64,000 nt of DNA from DASVTR01 sp033855775 (GCA_033855775.1 JAWVFT010000039.1:12428-76427); one strand, 5' to 3'. Positions 7,910 to 16,064 are shown, counted from the first letter of the stretch. The notes: a model not told the origin generated them from the letters alone. Translations and numbers: made by a program.

Positions 7910-8329
7910 TTACTTGCGCCTGCGCCCGCGCGTCTCTTCGCCGGGATGACTGAACTGCGCGTAGGCGACGCGGAAGAGTTCGGAGAGGGCTTTGGCCGTC
8001 TCCGGCGAGAGATTGCGGTCGGCGCGCAGGTGCGCTTCGACGATCTCCGGCGTGGACTCTTGCGGGAAATAGACGACCGCCGCGTCCTCGCCCGCCTCGC
8101 GGCCTCCGCCCATGATGCGTTCCATGGGCACGTTGAGCCAGGAGGTGAGGCGCGCGATATTGTCGGCGTCGGGCTTGCCCGTGCCGTTTTCGATGCGCGA
8201 GAGCGTCGAGGCTGAAACGCCTGTTTCATCGGCCACGTCGCGCAGGCTCAAGCCCTGCTCCTCGCGTTTGCGGCGGATGGCCCGCCCCAGTTCCACCGTA
8301 TTTACTAAGCTTTTTGCGTATTCTGCCAT
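7910..8329 (-). CDS. XRE-family repressor, DdrO-like layout
   Basis: A 139-residue protein with an N-terminal HTH_XRE domain (about 13-70; LGRAIRRKREEQGLSLRDVA, then SASTLSRIENGTGKP). A C-terminal helical part (about 92-130) contains STPEIVEAHLRADRNLSPET. Size and layout resemble phage/ICE repressors and Deinococcus DdrO. It is divergent from the coiled-coil/Rad52-like operon. A perfect inverted repeat overlaps the start site of that operon's promoter (8472-8487), making that operon its likely target. An ImmA/IrrE-like gene lies downstream, the classic partner of such repressors. Regulation is inferred. Confidence 0.9.
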   Translation of the reverse strand: MAEYAKSLVNTVELGRAIRRKREEQGLSLRDVADETGVSASTLSRIENGTGKPDADNIARLTSWLNVPMERIMGGGREAGEDAAVVYFPQESTPEIVEAHLRADRNLSPETAKALSELFRVAYAQFSHPGEETRGRRRK

Positions 8330-8442
8330 AATTCTCGGCCTCCTTCCAGCGCGCGCCCTGACGCTTGTTCGCGCACGGCCCGCCCTCTAACACCCTGAAA
8401 CATATCACAGGAAAATTTTAGATGCAACACTTTGTTTTATGC

Positions 8443-8487
8443 TTGCAACAAAATGGAACCCGTGGTACACTGTTTCACGTATGAAAC
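8443..8487 (+). promoter_or_regulatory. Promoter with overlapping palindromic operator
   Basis: In an AT-rich stretch between divergent genes, TTGCAA (8443-8448) and TACACT (8466-8471) are 17 bases apart, giving a good sigma-70-type promoter reading right. Directly after it is GTTTCACGTATGAAAC (8472-8487), with 6-bp perfect arms around a 4-bp spacer, at the expected transcription start. ATGCAACA and TTGCAACA form a direct repeat just upstream (8422-8450). A TGAAAC half-site lies at 8396-8401 on the xre side. This is the expected geometry for an XRE operator. Confidence 0.6.
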
Positions 8488-8531
8488 AGATGAGAACGAC
8501 GGTCTGGATCAATACGAGAGGAACAAGAGTC

Positions 8532-8741
8532 GTGAGCCAAGAATATATCTGGGAAACGTTCGATAGTTTGTTCAAGACGGTGCACAGGCAGGGCCGCCGC
8601 GTCGAAGAACTCGAAGCGCGCATCGCCACACTCGAACGCCGTTTGAGCGAGCCTTCGCCCAAGCAGCCCGCGCAGGCTCAGCAGCAGCAGGCGCAGCCCT
8701 TGAGCAGTTTCGAAGAGATGCCCGCAGAGCGCGCGGCCTAA
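8532..8741 (+). CDS. Small coiled-coil protein
   Basis: A 69-residue protein starting at GTG 8532, chosen for the GAGAGGAAC ribosome-binding site eight bases upstream. An ATG at 8481 lies in the operator itself. Residues 3-40 (YIWETFDSLFKTVHRQGRRV then EELEARIATLERRL) form a predicted coiled coil. The rest is a Gln/Ala-rich tail. I recognise no family. It is the first gene of the rightward operon and lies 25 bases before the SWIM/Rad52-like gene, so it could be an accessory oligomerisation partner. Confidence 0.65.
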   Translation: MSQEYIWETFDSLFKTVHRQGRRVEELEARIATLERRLSEPSPKQPAQAQQQQAQPLSSFEEMPAERAA

Positions 8742-8766
8742 CGAATTTTCGGAGGACTTTAAAGCC

Positions 8767-10077
8767 ATGTCAGCAACCACAGCACAAGCCGGAACGACCG
8801 ACAAGAAAGCCGTCATGCGCGACAAGCGCGCGCAGGGCATCGCGGCGATGGGCTTAGTGACGCGCGAGGGCGACCGCTTTCGCGTGGCGACGCCGACCCT
8901 TCGCGGGCGCAAGAGCAGTTACGAAGTCTGGCGCGACGATGCTGGCAAGGTGCGTTGCTCTTGTCTCGAATATGAAGAGCAGGCGACCGAAGACACCACG
9001 TTCCGCTGCGAGCACATTCTCGCGGTCAAGCATTCGCTTCTGGCAAGAAATACGGAAGCGGTAATGAAGCAACAGCCCGCGCCCGCCGAGCCGACCGCTG
9101 CCAACGCGCAGCCGGCAGAGCAGGCCACGGCGGTTGCGCCCAACACAAACGCAAACGCATCCGAGAAGCGTGAGACGAAAGAGGCGGCGCAAGTCGTCGC
9201 CACGGAAGTCGCACGCTCCGAACGGGAGCAGGCGAAAGTTGAAATGGAAGAGGCGGAAACCGCTGCGGCTGAAGCCGAGGCGGCGGAAGTCTCCAACGTT
9301 CGCTCGCTCGCGCAACACATCAACAGTGAGGAGCAAGAAATGAACAAGAATCAAGAGAGAACTAAAACCGCCATCGCCCGCGCGACCGAAACGGAAGAGC
9401 CGGGCGAGATGGCCTTGACGGCAGAGCCCGTGGCCTCAGTGCTTCCGCTCGCCTTCACCAACACCCTGCGCGCTCTCAAGCAGCAGGTTGACCCGAACGT
9501 CATCAAGACCCGCGAGGGCTGGAAAGACCGTCAGGGCAACACGCACATGGTCGAGTACGTCGAGTGGCACGCCGTCGCAGACATCCTGGACCGCGTGGCC
9601 CCGACATGGCAGCACGCCGTTCGCAACGTCACGCAGATTGGCGAGATGGTGGCCGTCACCGCCGCCATCACGATTGACGGCGTAACGCGCGAAGGCGTCG
9701 GCACCGGCACAGCCGAAAGCGAGATGGGCATCAAGAAGGCGGAGCACGACGCCTTGAAGCGCGCGGCTGTCAAGTTCGGCATCGCGCGCGAGTTGTACCA
9801 GCGCGAGTCGGAAGTGATTGAGAAGGAAGGCGCGGCACAGCCCGCAGAGTTTCCGCGCGACCCGCTCGCTAAGTCCATGGCCGACCTCGTGACGCCGAAG
9901 CAACTCGGCATGATTCGCGCGTTGGCCCGCGAGGCCGCCGTCGATGTCGAGGAAGAGTGCCAGAACGTGCTGCGCTGCAAGACGGACGAACTGTCGAAGC
10001 GCGCCGCCTCCAGCTTCATAGACCATCTCAAGGGTCTACAGCAGGAAGCGACTGGCGGCATGCGCCGCGCCAGCTAA
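8767..10077 (+). CDS. SWIM zinc finger fused to Rad52/DdrA-like annealing domain
   Basis: A 436-residue protein in three parts. Residues 50-90 hold a SWIM-type finger CxCx14CxH (C64, C66, C81, H83) in the setting YEVWRDDAGKVRCSC. Residues about 95-220 are Ala/Glu/Gln-rich and disordered. Residues about 225-345 match the Rad52/Rad22/DdrA single-strand-annealing family (FTNTLRALKQQVDPNVI, YVEWHAVADILDRVAPTW, GTGTAESEMGIKKAEHDALK, RAAVKFGIARELY). A small helical C-terminal unit follows (VTPKQLGMIRALAREA). SWIM fingers bind DNA or protein. Rad52-family proteins anneal ssDNA in repair and phage recombination. AGGA precedes the ATG. It is the second gene of an operon under a probable XRE-controlled promoter. 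Confidence 0.82.
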   Translation: MSATTAQAGTTDKKAVMRDKRAQGIAAMGLVTREGDRFRVATPTLRGRKSSYEVWRDDAGKVRCSCLEYEEQATEDTTFRCEHILAVKHSLLARNTEAVMKQQPAPAEPTAANAQPAEQATAVAPNTNANASEKRETKEAAQVVATEVARSEREQAKVEMEEAETAAAEAEAAEVSNVRSLAQHINSEEQEMNKNQERTKTAIARATETEEPGEMALTAEPVASVLPLAFTNTLRALKQQVDPNVIKTREGWKDRQGNTHMVEYVEWHAVADILDRVAPTWQHAVRNVTQIGEMVAVTAAITIDGVTREGVGTGTAESEMGIKKAEHDALKRAAVKFGIARELYQRESEVIEKEGAAQPAEFPRDPLAKSMADLVTPKQLGMIRALAREAAVDVEEECQNVLRCKTDELSKRAASSFIDHLKGLQQEATGGMRRAS

Positions 10078-10125
10078 GACGAGACGCGTGGACCGAGGCG
10101 ACGCGGAGACCGAGGAGAAAAAGCA

Positions 10126-10142
10126 AGCTTGAGAATCAAGCT
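10126..10142. other. Small hairpin in Rad52-operon intergenic gap
   Basis: AGCTTGA and TCAAGCT are exact complements around GAA, followed by CATGTTTT. It lies between the Rad52-like gene and the next gene. It could be a weak terminator, an RNA-stability hairpin or chance. Confidence 0.3.
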
Positions 10143-10205
10143 CATGTTTTAAACTCAGCGTCAACGCGTCTCCTCTTCAACGCGTCCCGAAAGGGGGTTT
10201 GAAGA

Positions 10206-10727
10206 ATGATGACACAGCAACTACTTGAAGAGATGAAACCGCTCAACCTCGAACTCGATTACGCGGACGAGGCGACCGTCCAGACGGCGCGCTCGAAGCA
10301 GACTGAAGAGTCTGAGGAAGCGGCTGAGACACGCTCGAAGAAAGAGCAAATCCTCGCGCTGTACGAGAGCGGGATGACGGACATCGCGCAGATTGTGCGG
10401 CGTGTGACGGCGCGGCCTTCATACGTCGCGCAGGTCTTGCAGGGAGCCGGGCTGATTTCCGGCTACTTCGATTTGTACACGACGACGGCGCGCGAGCAGA
10501 ACGTCTACTCGCGTTTCTTTCGCAACGTGCTCAGCTTCAAAACCGTTGAGGCTTCGCGCGAATCGGTGCAGAAGATTGAGCGTCTCTACAACTACTTTGA
10601 GCGTTTGGGAGATCGCGCCGGACAGCATCAGGCGATGGTGCTGGCGTTGACCGGCAAGAATCGCGCCCGTTGGAGCGGGAAGCAGGAAGAGTCGGAAGTT
10701 TTCAGTGAATGGCTCGCCGCGCATTAA
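10206..10727 (+). CDS. HTH-like protein of unknown function
   Basis: A 173-residue protein. It has an acidic N-terminus, then a helix-turn-helix-like segment at about 48-82 (KEQILALYESGMTDIAQIVR then TARPSYVAQVLQGAG) resembling resolvase/sigma-type HTH folds. A helical C-terminal half follows (RFFRNVLSFKTVEASRESV, IERLYNYFERLGDRAGQ). I do not recognise a named family. AAGGGGG lies upstream of ATGATG, so the start could be 10206 or 10209. It is the last gene of the rightward operon and is followed by a strong terminator at 10799. Context suggests a DNA-binding role alongside the Rad52-like protein. Confidence 0.7.
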   Translation: MMTQQLLEEMKPLNLELDYADEATVQTARSKQTEESEEAAETRSKKEQILALYESGMTDIAQIVRRVTARPSYVAQVLQGAGLISGYFDLYTTTAREQNVYSRFFRNVLSFKTVEASRESVQKIERLYNYFERLGDRAGQHQAMVLALTGKNRARWSGKQEESEVFSEWLAAH

Positions 10728-10798
10728 GAGCCGAACATTTTTAAGAGAGAACCAAATAGTCGCTTCACAAATTGAAGCGCGAACAAGGAGTGGGTTTG

Positions 10799-10843
10799 AA
10801 AAGATGAGCTTTCCAAAGTTGTTGGAAGCTCATCTTTTCTTTT
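10799..10843 (+). terminator. Strong terminator ending the Rad52-like operon
   Basis: AAAAGATGAGC...CCAA pairs with TTGGAAGCTCATCTTTT with a single bulged T and a 5-base loop, followed by CTTTTAC. It closes the module on the right. Confidence 0.85.
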
Positions 10844-10932
10844 ACTCGCTTTCTTCAGCGGCAATCCTCGCAAGCAGCACGCGGAAAGCGTCCCGTCAAT
10901 TGCACAACTTACACGTCGAGGAGAAAACAGCA

Positions 10933-11355
10933 ATGGCCGAACAGGCAAAAGCATTCGAGATGCCCGCAGAGGGCGTCATTTGTTGGAACGAACTGGCAAG
11001 CAAGGATGTCGAAGGCGCGCGGAAATTTTACGCGGAGCTTTTGGGCTGGACGATGAAACAGAGCGAAGCCGCCGGGATGAACTACACGGAGTTTCAGGCG
11101 GCGGGCCGTCCCATCGGCGGCATGTATCAATTGACCGCAGAGTGTGGCGGGGCAGACACCCCTTCGCATTGGACGGCCTACGTCGCCGTCTCGGACGTTG
11201 ACGCTTCGGCGAAGCGTGTCGAAGAGTTAGGCGGCCAAATTCGCGTGCCGCCGATGGACATTCCAAACGTCGGTCGCTTCTGCGTCATCACAGACCCGAC
11301 CGGAGCGAGCATCTCGCTCATCACCATGCGCCCGATGGTTCCCGCAGGCGCGTAA
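10933..11355 (+). CDS. VOC-family (glyoxalase-like) protein
   Basis: A 140-residue vicinal-oxygen-chelate protein. Family segments: CWNELASKDVEGARKFYAEL, LGWTMKQ, RPIGGMYQL, WTAYVAVSDVDASAKRVEEL and the C-terminal RFCVITDPTGASISLI. It matches the subgroup annotated as VOC or glyoxalase/bleomycin-resistance-like proteins, whose substrates are mostly unknown. The ATG at 10933 is chosen over a longer frame because GAGGAG lies eight bases before it and the extra frame crosses the 10799 terminator. Cytoplasmic. Confidence 0.88.
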   Translation: MAEQAKAFEMPAEGVICWNELASKDVEGARKFYAELLGWTMKQSEAAGMNYTEFQAAGRPIGGMYQLTAECGGADTPSHWTAYVAVSDVDASAKRVEELGGQIRVPPMDIPNVGRFCVITDPTGASISLITMRPMVPAGA

Positions 11356-11388
11356 TAATTCCAACGCGCCGTCAAACAGGATTGACGG

Positions 11389-11420
11389 GAGCGCGGCCTT
11401 TGCGACACTGAGCCGCGCTC
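11389..11420 (+). terminator. Hairpin after the first VOC gene
   Basis: GAGCGCGGC (11389-11397) pairs with GCCGCGCTC (11412-11420), 34 bases past the VOC stop. It lacks a T-run, so termination is only likely. Confidence 0.45.
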
Positions 11421-11577
11421 TCGTCCGAACCCTTCGCAGAATTTTCGCTTGAGCCGGTCGCGGCAGCCGCTCTCCGCCACGTCTCAAGCGAGCCGAACAG
11501 CACGCCTCGCTCTACCTTGATAATCAAACCGTGCGCGTCCACGCGCGCGCCATCCAACATTGAAGGAGCAGAGATAT

Positions 11578-12069
11578 ATGACTAAGAAACTGAGCTTGAC
11601 CCTCGCGCTTATTTTCATCACAACGAGCGGGCTGATTGCCTTGAACGCTCGTTCCGCCACCGCCGAACAACCGCAGCAAGCCATTGCCGCGCAACTCATC
11701 GCCCGCGAGAAGGCCGCCAACGAAGCATGGCAGCGCAAGGACAAAGCCTTCTGGGCCGACTACCTCTCCGACGACGGGACTGCCTTCTTCTCACAAAGCC
11801 CTTACCTCGAATCCGACCCCAAGACCAACTTCATCCCGAAGTTTGAGCAGTATGCAGACATGATGAAAATCCTCGACTTCCAGATGTACAACCCGCACGT
11901 GCAAATTTACGGCGAGACGGCTGTGCTCACCTACAACGCCAGTTCGACCGTCAACTTCAGCGGGCGCGTGATGAGCTACACCAGCAAAGTCACCTCCGTC
12001 TATGTGAAGCAGGGCAACACATGGCGCGTCGTTCACACGCACGAATCCATGAACCCCGGAGCGCAATAA
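11578..12069 (+). CDS. Secreted NTF2-like (SnoaL/DUF4440) protein
   Basis: A 163-residue protein with a signal peptide (KKLSLTLALIFITTSGLIAL, cleavage near ARSATA) and an NTF2-like fold. Seen: REKAANEAWQRKDKAFWADY, then FFSQSPYL, VQIYGETAVLTYNASSTVNF and the terminal NTWRVVHTHESMNPG. DUF4440-like proteins include isomerases, hydrolases and pure binding proteins, so the function is open. GAAGGAG precedes the ATG at 11578. The three small genes at 10.9-12.6 kb have separate hairpins or gaps. Confidence 0.85.
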   Translation: MTKKLSLTLALIFITTSGLIALNARSATAEQPQQAIAAQLIAREKAANEAWQRKDKAFWADYLSDDGTAFFSQSPYLESDPKTNFIPKFEQYADMMKILDFQMYNPHVQIYGETAVLTYNASSTVNFSGRVMSYTSKVTSVYVKQGNTWRVVHTHESMNPGAQ

Positions 12070-12168
12070 GCAAGCAGGCGCGGGCGCAACGGAGAGCGGA
12101 CAGAACTCTCTAGCGCGCGTCGCTTCCCTTTCAAGACGGGCGCCGCATTTCAAAGGAGACGATTTAAG

Positions 12169-12558
12169 ATGCTGACTAAACTTTCCGTCGTCACGATTCT
12201 CGTGCGCGACCAGAACGAGGCATTGCAGTTCTACACGGAAAAGCTTGGAATGGAAAAGATGGACGACATGGATTTTGGCGAGGGTGGCCGCTGGCTGACG
12301 GTCACGGCCCCGCAGCAGAAAGACCTGCAAATTTTTCTCGCCAGGGCCGATTCGTTCGGCATGGATTTGATGGAGCACGTGGGCCGCGCTCCGGCCTGGG
12401 CCTTCAGCACAGACAACTGCCAGGAGACTTATGAAACACTGAGCGCGCGCGGGGTCAAGTTCAACAGCCCGCCGAAGGAGAAGCCCTACGGCATCGAAGC
12501 CGTCTTCGAAGACCTGTACGGCAACTCGTTCGCCGTCGTGCAGGAGCCAGCCGCCTGA
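12169..12558 (+). CDS. VOC-family glyoxalase-like protein
   Basis: A 129-residue VOC protein: LSVVTILVRDQNEALQFYTE, KLGMEKMDDMDFGEGGRWLT and C-terminal FEDLYGNSFAVVQ with the usual acidic metal ligand. AAAGGAG lies nine bases before the ATG. It is shorter than and only distantly related to the VOC protein at 10933. The substrate is unknown. Confidence 0.88.
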   Translation: MLTKLSVVTILVRDQNEALQFYTEKLGMEKMDDMDFGEGGRWLTVTAPQQKDLQIFLARADSFGMDLMEHVGRAPAWAFSTDNCQETYETLSARGVKFNSPPKEKPYGIEAVFEDLYGNSFAVVQEPAA

Positions 12559-12614
12559 GATTAGCGCGCCGCTGACGATGACACGCCGCGATGAAGGGCG
12601 CGTTTCAAGTGACC

Positions 12615-12666
12615 AAAAAAGGAAGGGCGAGTTTCAGCTTCAAGGAAACTCGCCCTTCCTTTTTTA
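12615..12666 (+). terminator. Strong rho-independent terminator
   Basis: AAAAAAGGAAGGGCGAGTTTC pairs with GAAACTCGCCCTTCCTTTTTT across a 9-base loop, a near-perfect 20-bp stem with a T-run. It ends the second VOC gene. Confidence 0.92.
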
Positions 12667-12806
12667 TCAAACGCGATTGTCCGTTGCTCTCAACGCGCGC
12701 TTCCCGTTTTCATTTGGATTTTTTCGAGAGGCCGCGCGCGTGCTAAACTGCTCCGACTTTAGGCTGAGTCGGGCGCCTGGTTTCAACGAGGGGGAATCAA
12801 AGAGGG

Positions 12807-13472
12807 ATGCCAGCCAAGAATGAAGACCTGCATGGCAATGTGCCGGACACCGCGGTCGTGGCCCTGCTGCTGATTGATGTTATCAACGACCTTGAGTTCG
12901 AGAGCGGGCGCGCGCTGCTCACACACGCGCTGCCGATGGCGCGGCGGATTGCGACGCTGAAACGACGCGCCAAGGAAGCAGGGATTCCGGCTATCTACGT
13001 CAACGACAATTTCGGCAAATGGCAGTCGGACTTCAACAAGCTGCTCAAGCATTGTCTGGAAGACGACGTGCTCGGCAAGCCGCTGGCGGAGATGCTGCGC
13101 CCCGAAGAAGAAGACTACTTTGTCCTCAAGCCGAAGCATTCGGGTTTCTTCTCCACCACGCTCGACACGCTGCTCGAATACCTGAAAGCGCGGACGCTGA
13201 TTCTCACCGGAGTGACCGCCGACATCTGCGTGCTCTTCACGGCCAACGATGCTTACATGCGAGATTTCAATCTGGTCATCCCCGCAGATTGTGTGGCCTC
13301 TGCTAACGAAGAAGAGAACGCGCACGCTCTTGAGTTGATGAAGCGCGTGCTCAAGGCCGACACGCGCGCGTCAAACGAGTTAGACCTCGATGAACTCAAG
13401 GCGCAGGCGACGCGCGAACACGAAGCGGCGAACCCGCAAGCTCAAGCCCCGCAGTACGCCGCCGAGCAATGA
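12807..13472 (+). CDS. Isochorismatase-like cysteine hydrolase
   Basis: A 221-residue isochorismatase-superfamily hydrolase. The catalytic triad is visible: Asp in LLLIDVINDLEF, Lys in LKPKHSGFFSTTL and Cys in GVTADICVLFTANDAYMRDF. A charged Ala/Gln-rich tail follows from about residue 190. Members hydrolyse amides such as nicotinamide or vinyl ethers such as isochorismate, and the substrate here is not evident. It is preceded by AT-rich DNA with a possible TGCTAAACT extended -10. The next gene starts 87 bases downstream. Confidence 0.9.
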   Translation: MPAKNEDLHGNVPDTAVVALLLIDVINDLEFESGRALLTHALPMARRIATLKRRAKEAGIPAIYVNDNFGKWQSDFNKLLKHCLEDDVLGKPLAEMLRPEEEDYFVLKPKHSGFFSTTLDTLLEYLKARTLILTGVTADICVLFTANDAYMRDFNLVIPADCVASANEEENAHALELMKRVLKADTRASNELDLDELKAQATREHEAANPQAQAPQYAAEQ

Positions 13473-13559
13473 GCGGCGCGGACGCGCTAGCCCGTCTTTG
13501 CCGTTCGACAATTTGCAAGCCCCCTTTCGTTGTCTCACTCAATTTTTTGGAGGGATTCT

Positions 13560-14225
13560 ATGCGACGGATACTTCGTGAGAACGGTCTCTCGATTGTGTT
13601 GTTCGGCTTGTTCGTGTTCGCCATCGTGGGCCAAAGCCTGACGGGCTACACGGAGCACAATTCAGACCGGCAGGAACACGGGCAAGCCACGCTCTCGTTC
13701 ACGGAATATCTGCGGAGCGGCCACTTCGTCGAAGCGGTCTTCGAGAATTGGGAGAGCGAATTTTTACAGATGGGCATGTACGTCCTGCTGACGGCTTACC
13801 TCTACCAGAAAGGCTCGCCCGAATCGAAGAAGCTGGACGAGAGGGAGGCTGTCGATAAAGACCCCGGAAAGAAACGCCCGAAGAAGAACGCGCCGTGGCC
13901 CGTCAGGCGCGGCGGCTGGATTCTCAAGCTCTATCAAAACTCGCTCTGTCTGGCTCTGTTGATTTTGTTCTTATCATCGTTCGCGCTGCACGCAGCCGGT
14001 GGAGCGCGTGAGTACAGCCGTGAAGAATCGCTGCACGGAGGCGAGAGCGTCACGACAATTCAGTACATCGGCACGGCGCGCTTCTGGCATGAATCATTTC
14101 AAAACTGGCAGAGCGAATTTCTCTCCGTCGGCGTCCTCATCGTCTTGTCCATCTACTTACGACAAAAAGGCTCGCCCGAATCCAAGCCCGTTGACGCGCC
14201 ACACACACAGACCGGCGGCGATTAA
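13560..14225 (+). CDS. DUF6766 family membrane protein
   Basis: A 221-residue membrane protein with four predicted membrane segments in two similar halves. Each half has a helix, then a segment such as FENWESEFLQMGMYVLLTAY (first half) or FQNWQSEFLSVGVLIVLSIY (second half), then QKGSPESK. This duplicated FxNWxSEF...QKGSPESK pattern is that of DUF6766. GGAGG lies five bases before the ATG at 13560. Function unknown. It ends at a heptamer-like hairpin. Confidence 0.85.
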   Translation: MRRILRENGLSIVLFGLFVFAIVGQSLTGYTEHNSDRQEHGQATLSFTEYLRSGHFVEAVFENWESEFLQMGMYVLLTAYLYQKGSPESKKLDEREAVDKDPGKKRPKKNAPWPVRRGGWILKLYQNSLCLALLILFLSSFALHAAGGAREYSREESLHGGESVTTIQYIGTARFWHESFQNWQSEFLSVGVLIVLSIYLRQKGSPESKPVDAPHTQTGGD

Positions 14226-14228
14226 AAA

Positions 14229-14312
14229 ACAAGTCCAAAGTCCAAGGTCAAAAGTCCAAAGTCAGGAAGCTGAGTTCTTGACTTTGGACCTTGGACTTTA
14301 GACCTTGGACTC
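14229..14312. repeat. GGACTTT-family heptamer hairpin
   Basis: Units of AAGTCCAAAGTCCAAGG on the left and GACTTTGGACCTTGGACTTT on the right are near-complements, giving a long imperfect hairpin between the convergent DUF6766 and S41 protease genes. The same heptamer family recurs at 17697-17733 and at the 3' end of murD (53887-53935). Confidence 0.75.
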
Positions 14313-14321
14313 TATGTTTGA

Positions 14322-16064
14322 TTAAGGTTCGCGGCGCGCGCGCAGAGCGGTCATCGCAAGCTCTCTGGCGCGGGGCATGACCTCGACGGCCTTTGAGACT
14401 TGCGGATCGTCGGAGATGAGAACCTGATCGGCTGCGACTCTGCCGTAGGCGGCGGTGATGAGGTCGAAGCGCAGTTGCACGTCAACGAAGGAGCGATTGC
14501 GGTCAAGCTGTGTCGCGAGCGTCTTCCATTCCGGCTTGCTCGCCACGTAATCTCTGAAAGCTTTATAGAGCGCGTCCGTGACGGGATAGTCCGAGGGCTG
14601 CACCTTGCGCGTGTAGTCCATCACGCGCCCGACCTTGTAAGCGTCGAAGCCGTTGACACGACCGTTGACCAGTTCGCGCGAGAAGAAGAAGAGCGGGTTG
14701 ACGAGACGAATCTGTAGCGAGCTAAGCGTGCGCGCCTTGATGGTTTCATCAGGCGAGATGCCGCCGCCGCTATAGACCGGGCGGCCCGTGTCCGTGCGGC
14801 TCTCCGGCCCCGTCGGTTTCTCCGGCGCGTCTTTCTTCTTGTCCAGACTGATTGAGCCGCCGCGCGTGTAGTAATCGTAGAAGCCGCCGTTGGAGTAGTC
14901 GCGCTGGATGAGGCGGCCCGAAGGCGTGTAGTACTTGGCCGTCGTCAAGGTCAGCCCGGCTCCGTATTCGAGCGGGAAGATGCCCTGCACCAAGCCTTTG
15001 CCGAAGCTCGTTTGGCCGACAATCAAGGCGCGGTCGTGGTCTTGCATCGCGCCCGCGACGATTTCCGAAGCGGAAGCCGTGCCGCCGTTGACCAAGATGA
15101 CGAGCGGCGTCGAATCGGGCGAAAGGTTTCTGGCCTTGTACTCGGTATCGCCCAAACCGTTGCGCCCCTTCTGCGTCAGAATCAACTGGCCGCGCCGCAG
15201 GAACTTGTCCGAGACGCGAATCGCCTGATCCAGAAAGCCGCCGGGATTGCCGCGCAAATCAAGGACGAGCGATGTCATGCCCTGCGCGTGCAGTGATTCC
15301 AGTTTGTCCTGCAACTCGTCGGTCGTGGTGTAGTTGAACCCGTTCGTCATGGCGATGTAGCCGACGCCGGGGCGCAGCATGTACGCATCTGGAATGGAGG
15401 GCTGCGGCACTGCGTCGCGCGTTATCTCGACCGTTTCGTTGCTCAGGGTGGAGGCGCGTTCGACCGTGATTTTGACTTGCGAGCCGCGCGGCCCGCGTAT
15501 CTTGTCGCGCACTTCGAGCGAGCCTTTGCCGCGCATGTCAACGCCGTCAACGCTGAGGATGCGGTCGCCGAAGCGCAATCCGGCGCGGGCGGCGGGTGAA
15601 CCCTCGAAGGTCGCAAGGATGAAGGTGTCCGTCTGGTCGCTCATCGTCTGGTTGCCGATGCTCGCCCCGATGCCGTAATACTCCGAGCGCTGGTCTGTCT
15701 TCAGTTCATCAAACTCGTCGCGGTCGTAATAGTTGGAGTGCGGGTCGAGCGAGCGGAGCATGCCGATGATTGAGGATTTGAAGACGGCGTTGTAGTCGAG
15801 CTTATTGCCGTCAACGTAGTTTTCCTGAATGACCGTCAGAGCCTCCGCGAAATCTTTCTCGACTTCCGATGAAGCTTCGTCGGGCAGGCGCGGGCGCGTC
15901 TGGCGACGACCGGGAATGACACCGCCGGAAGTTCCGCCGGTGATGCCGCCGCGTCCCTGAGACGGCGACGGAGCGGGCTGCTGCGCGGAGACGAAAAGCG
16001 GGAGCATGAAAGCGACGAGGAGGAGAAGCGCGGTCGGCGCTCCTTGCGTAAATCTGTTCTTCAC
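14322..16064 (-). CDS. S41 family C-terminal-processing protease
   Basis: A 580-residue exported protease. It starts at GTG 16064 after AGAGG and has a signal peptide (residues 1-27, ending FVSAQQ). It then has a Pro/Gly-rich linker, the S41 N-terminal helices (about 65-125), a PDZ domain (about 130-215, with GSPAARAGLRFGDRILSVDG) and the S41 catalytic domain (about 230-400). The catalytic serine lies in GGTASASEIVAGA (about 327-339) and the lysine is K356 in QTSFGKGLVQG. C-terminal-processing proteases act in the periplasm on envelope proteins. A longer frame to 16292 reads through repetitive intergenic DNA and is unlikely. Confidence 0.9.
   Translation of the reverse strand: MKNRFTQGAPTALLLLVAFMLPLFVSAQQPAPSPSQGRGGITGGTSGGVIPGRRQTRPRLPDEASSEVEKDFAEALTVIQENYVDGNKLDYNAVFKSSIIGMLRSLDPHSNYYDRDEFDELKTDQRSEYYGIGASIGNQTMSDQTDTFILATFEGSPAARAGLRFGDRILSVDGVDMRGKGSLEVRDKIRGPRGSQVKITVERASTLSNETVEITRDAVPQPSIPDAYMLRPGVGYIAMTNGFNYTTTDELQDKLESLHAQGMTSLVLDLRGNPGGFLDQAIRVSDKFLRRGQLILTQKGRNGLGDTEYKARNLSPDSTPLVILVNGGTASASEIVAGAMQDHDRALIVGQTSFGKGLVQGIFPLEYGAGLTLTTAKYYTPSGRLIQRDYSNGGFYDYYTRGGSISLDKKKDAPEKPTGPESRTDTGRPVYSGGGISPDETIKARTLSSLQIRLVNPLFFFSRELVNGRVNGFDAYKVGRVMDYTRKVQPSDYPVTDALYKAFRDYVASKPEWKTLATQLDRNRSFVDVQLRFDLITAAYGRVAADQVLISDDPQVSKAVEVMPRARELAMTALRARREP

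Noticed and set aside
8213..8228. Second XRE operator inside xre (TGAAAC gcct GTTTCA)
   Set aside because: Arms are everted relative to the operator and the bases encode the recognition-helix residues ETGVS, so chance from codons is likelier.
13560..14225. Frameshifted duplicate gene suggested by repeated QKGSPESK
   Set aside because: The duplication is an intact in-frame internal repeat typical of DUF6766.
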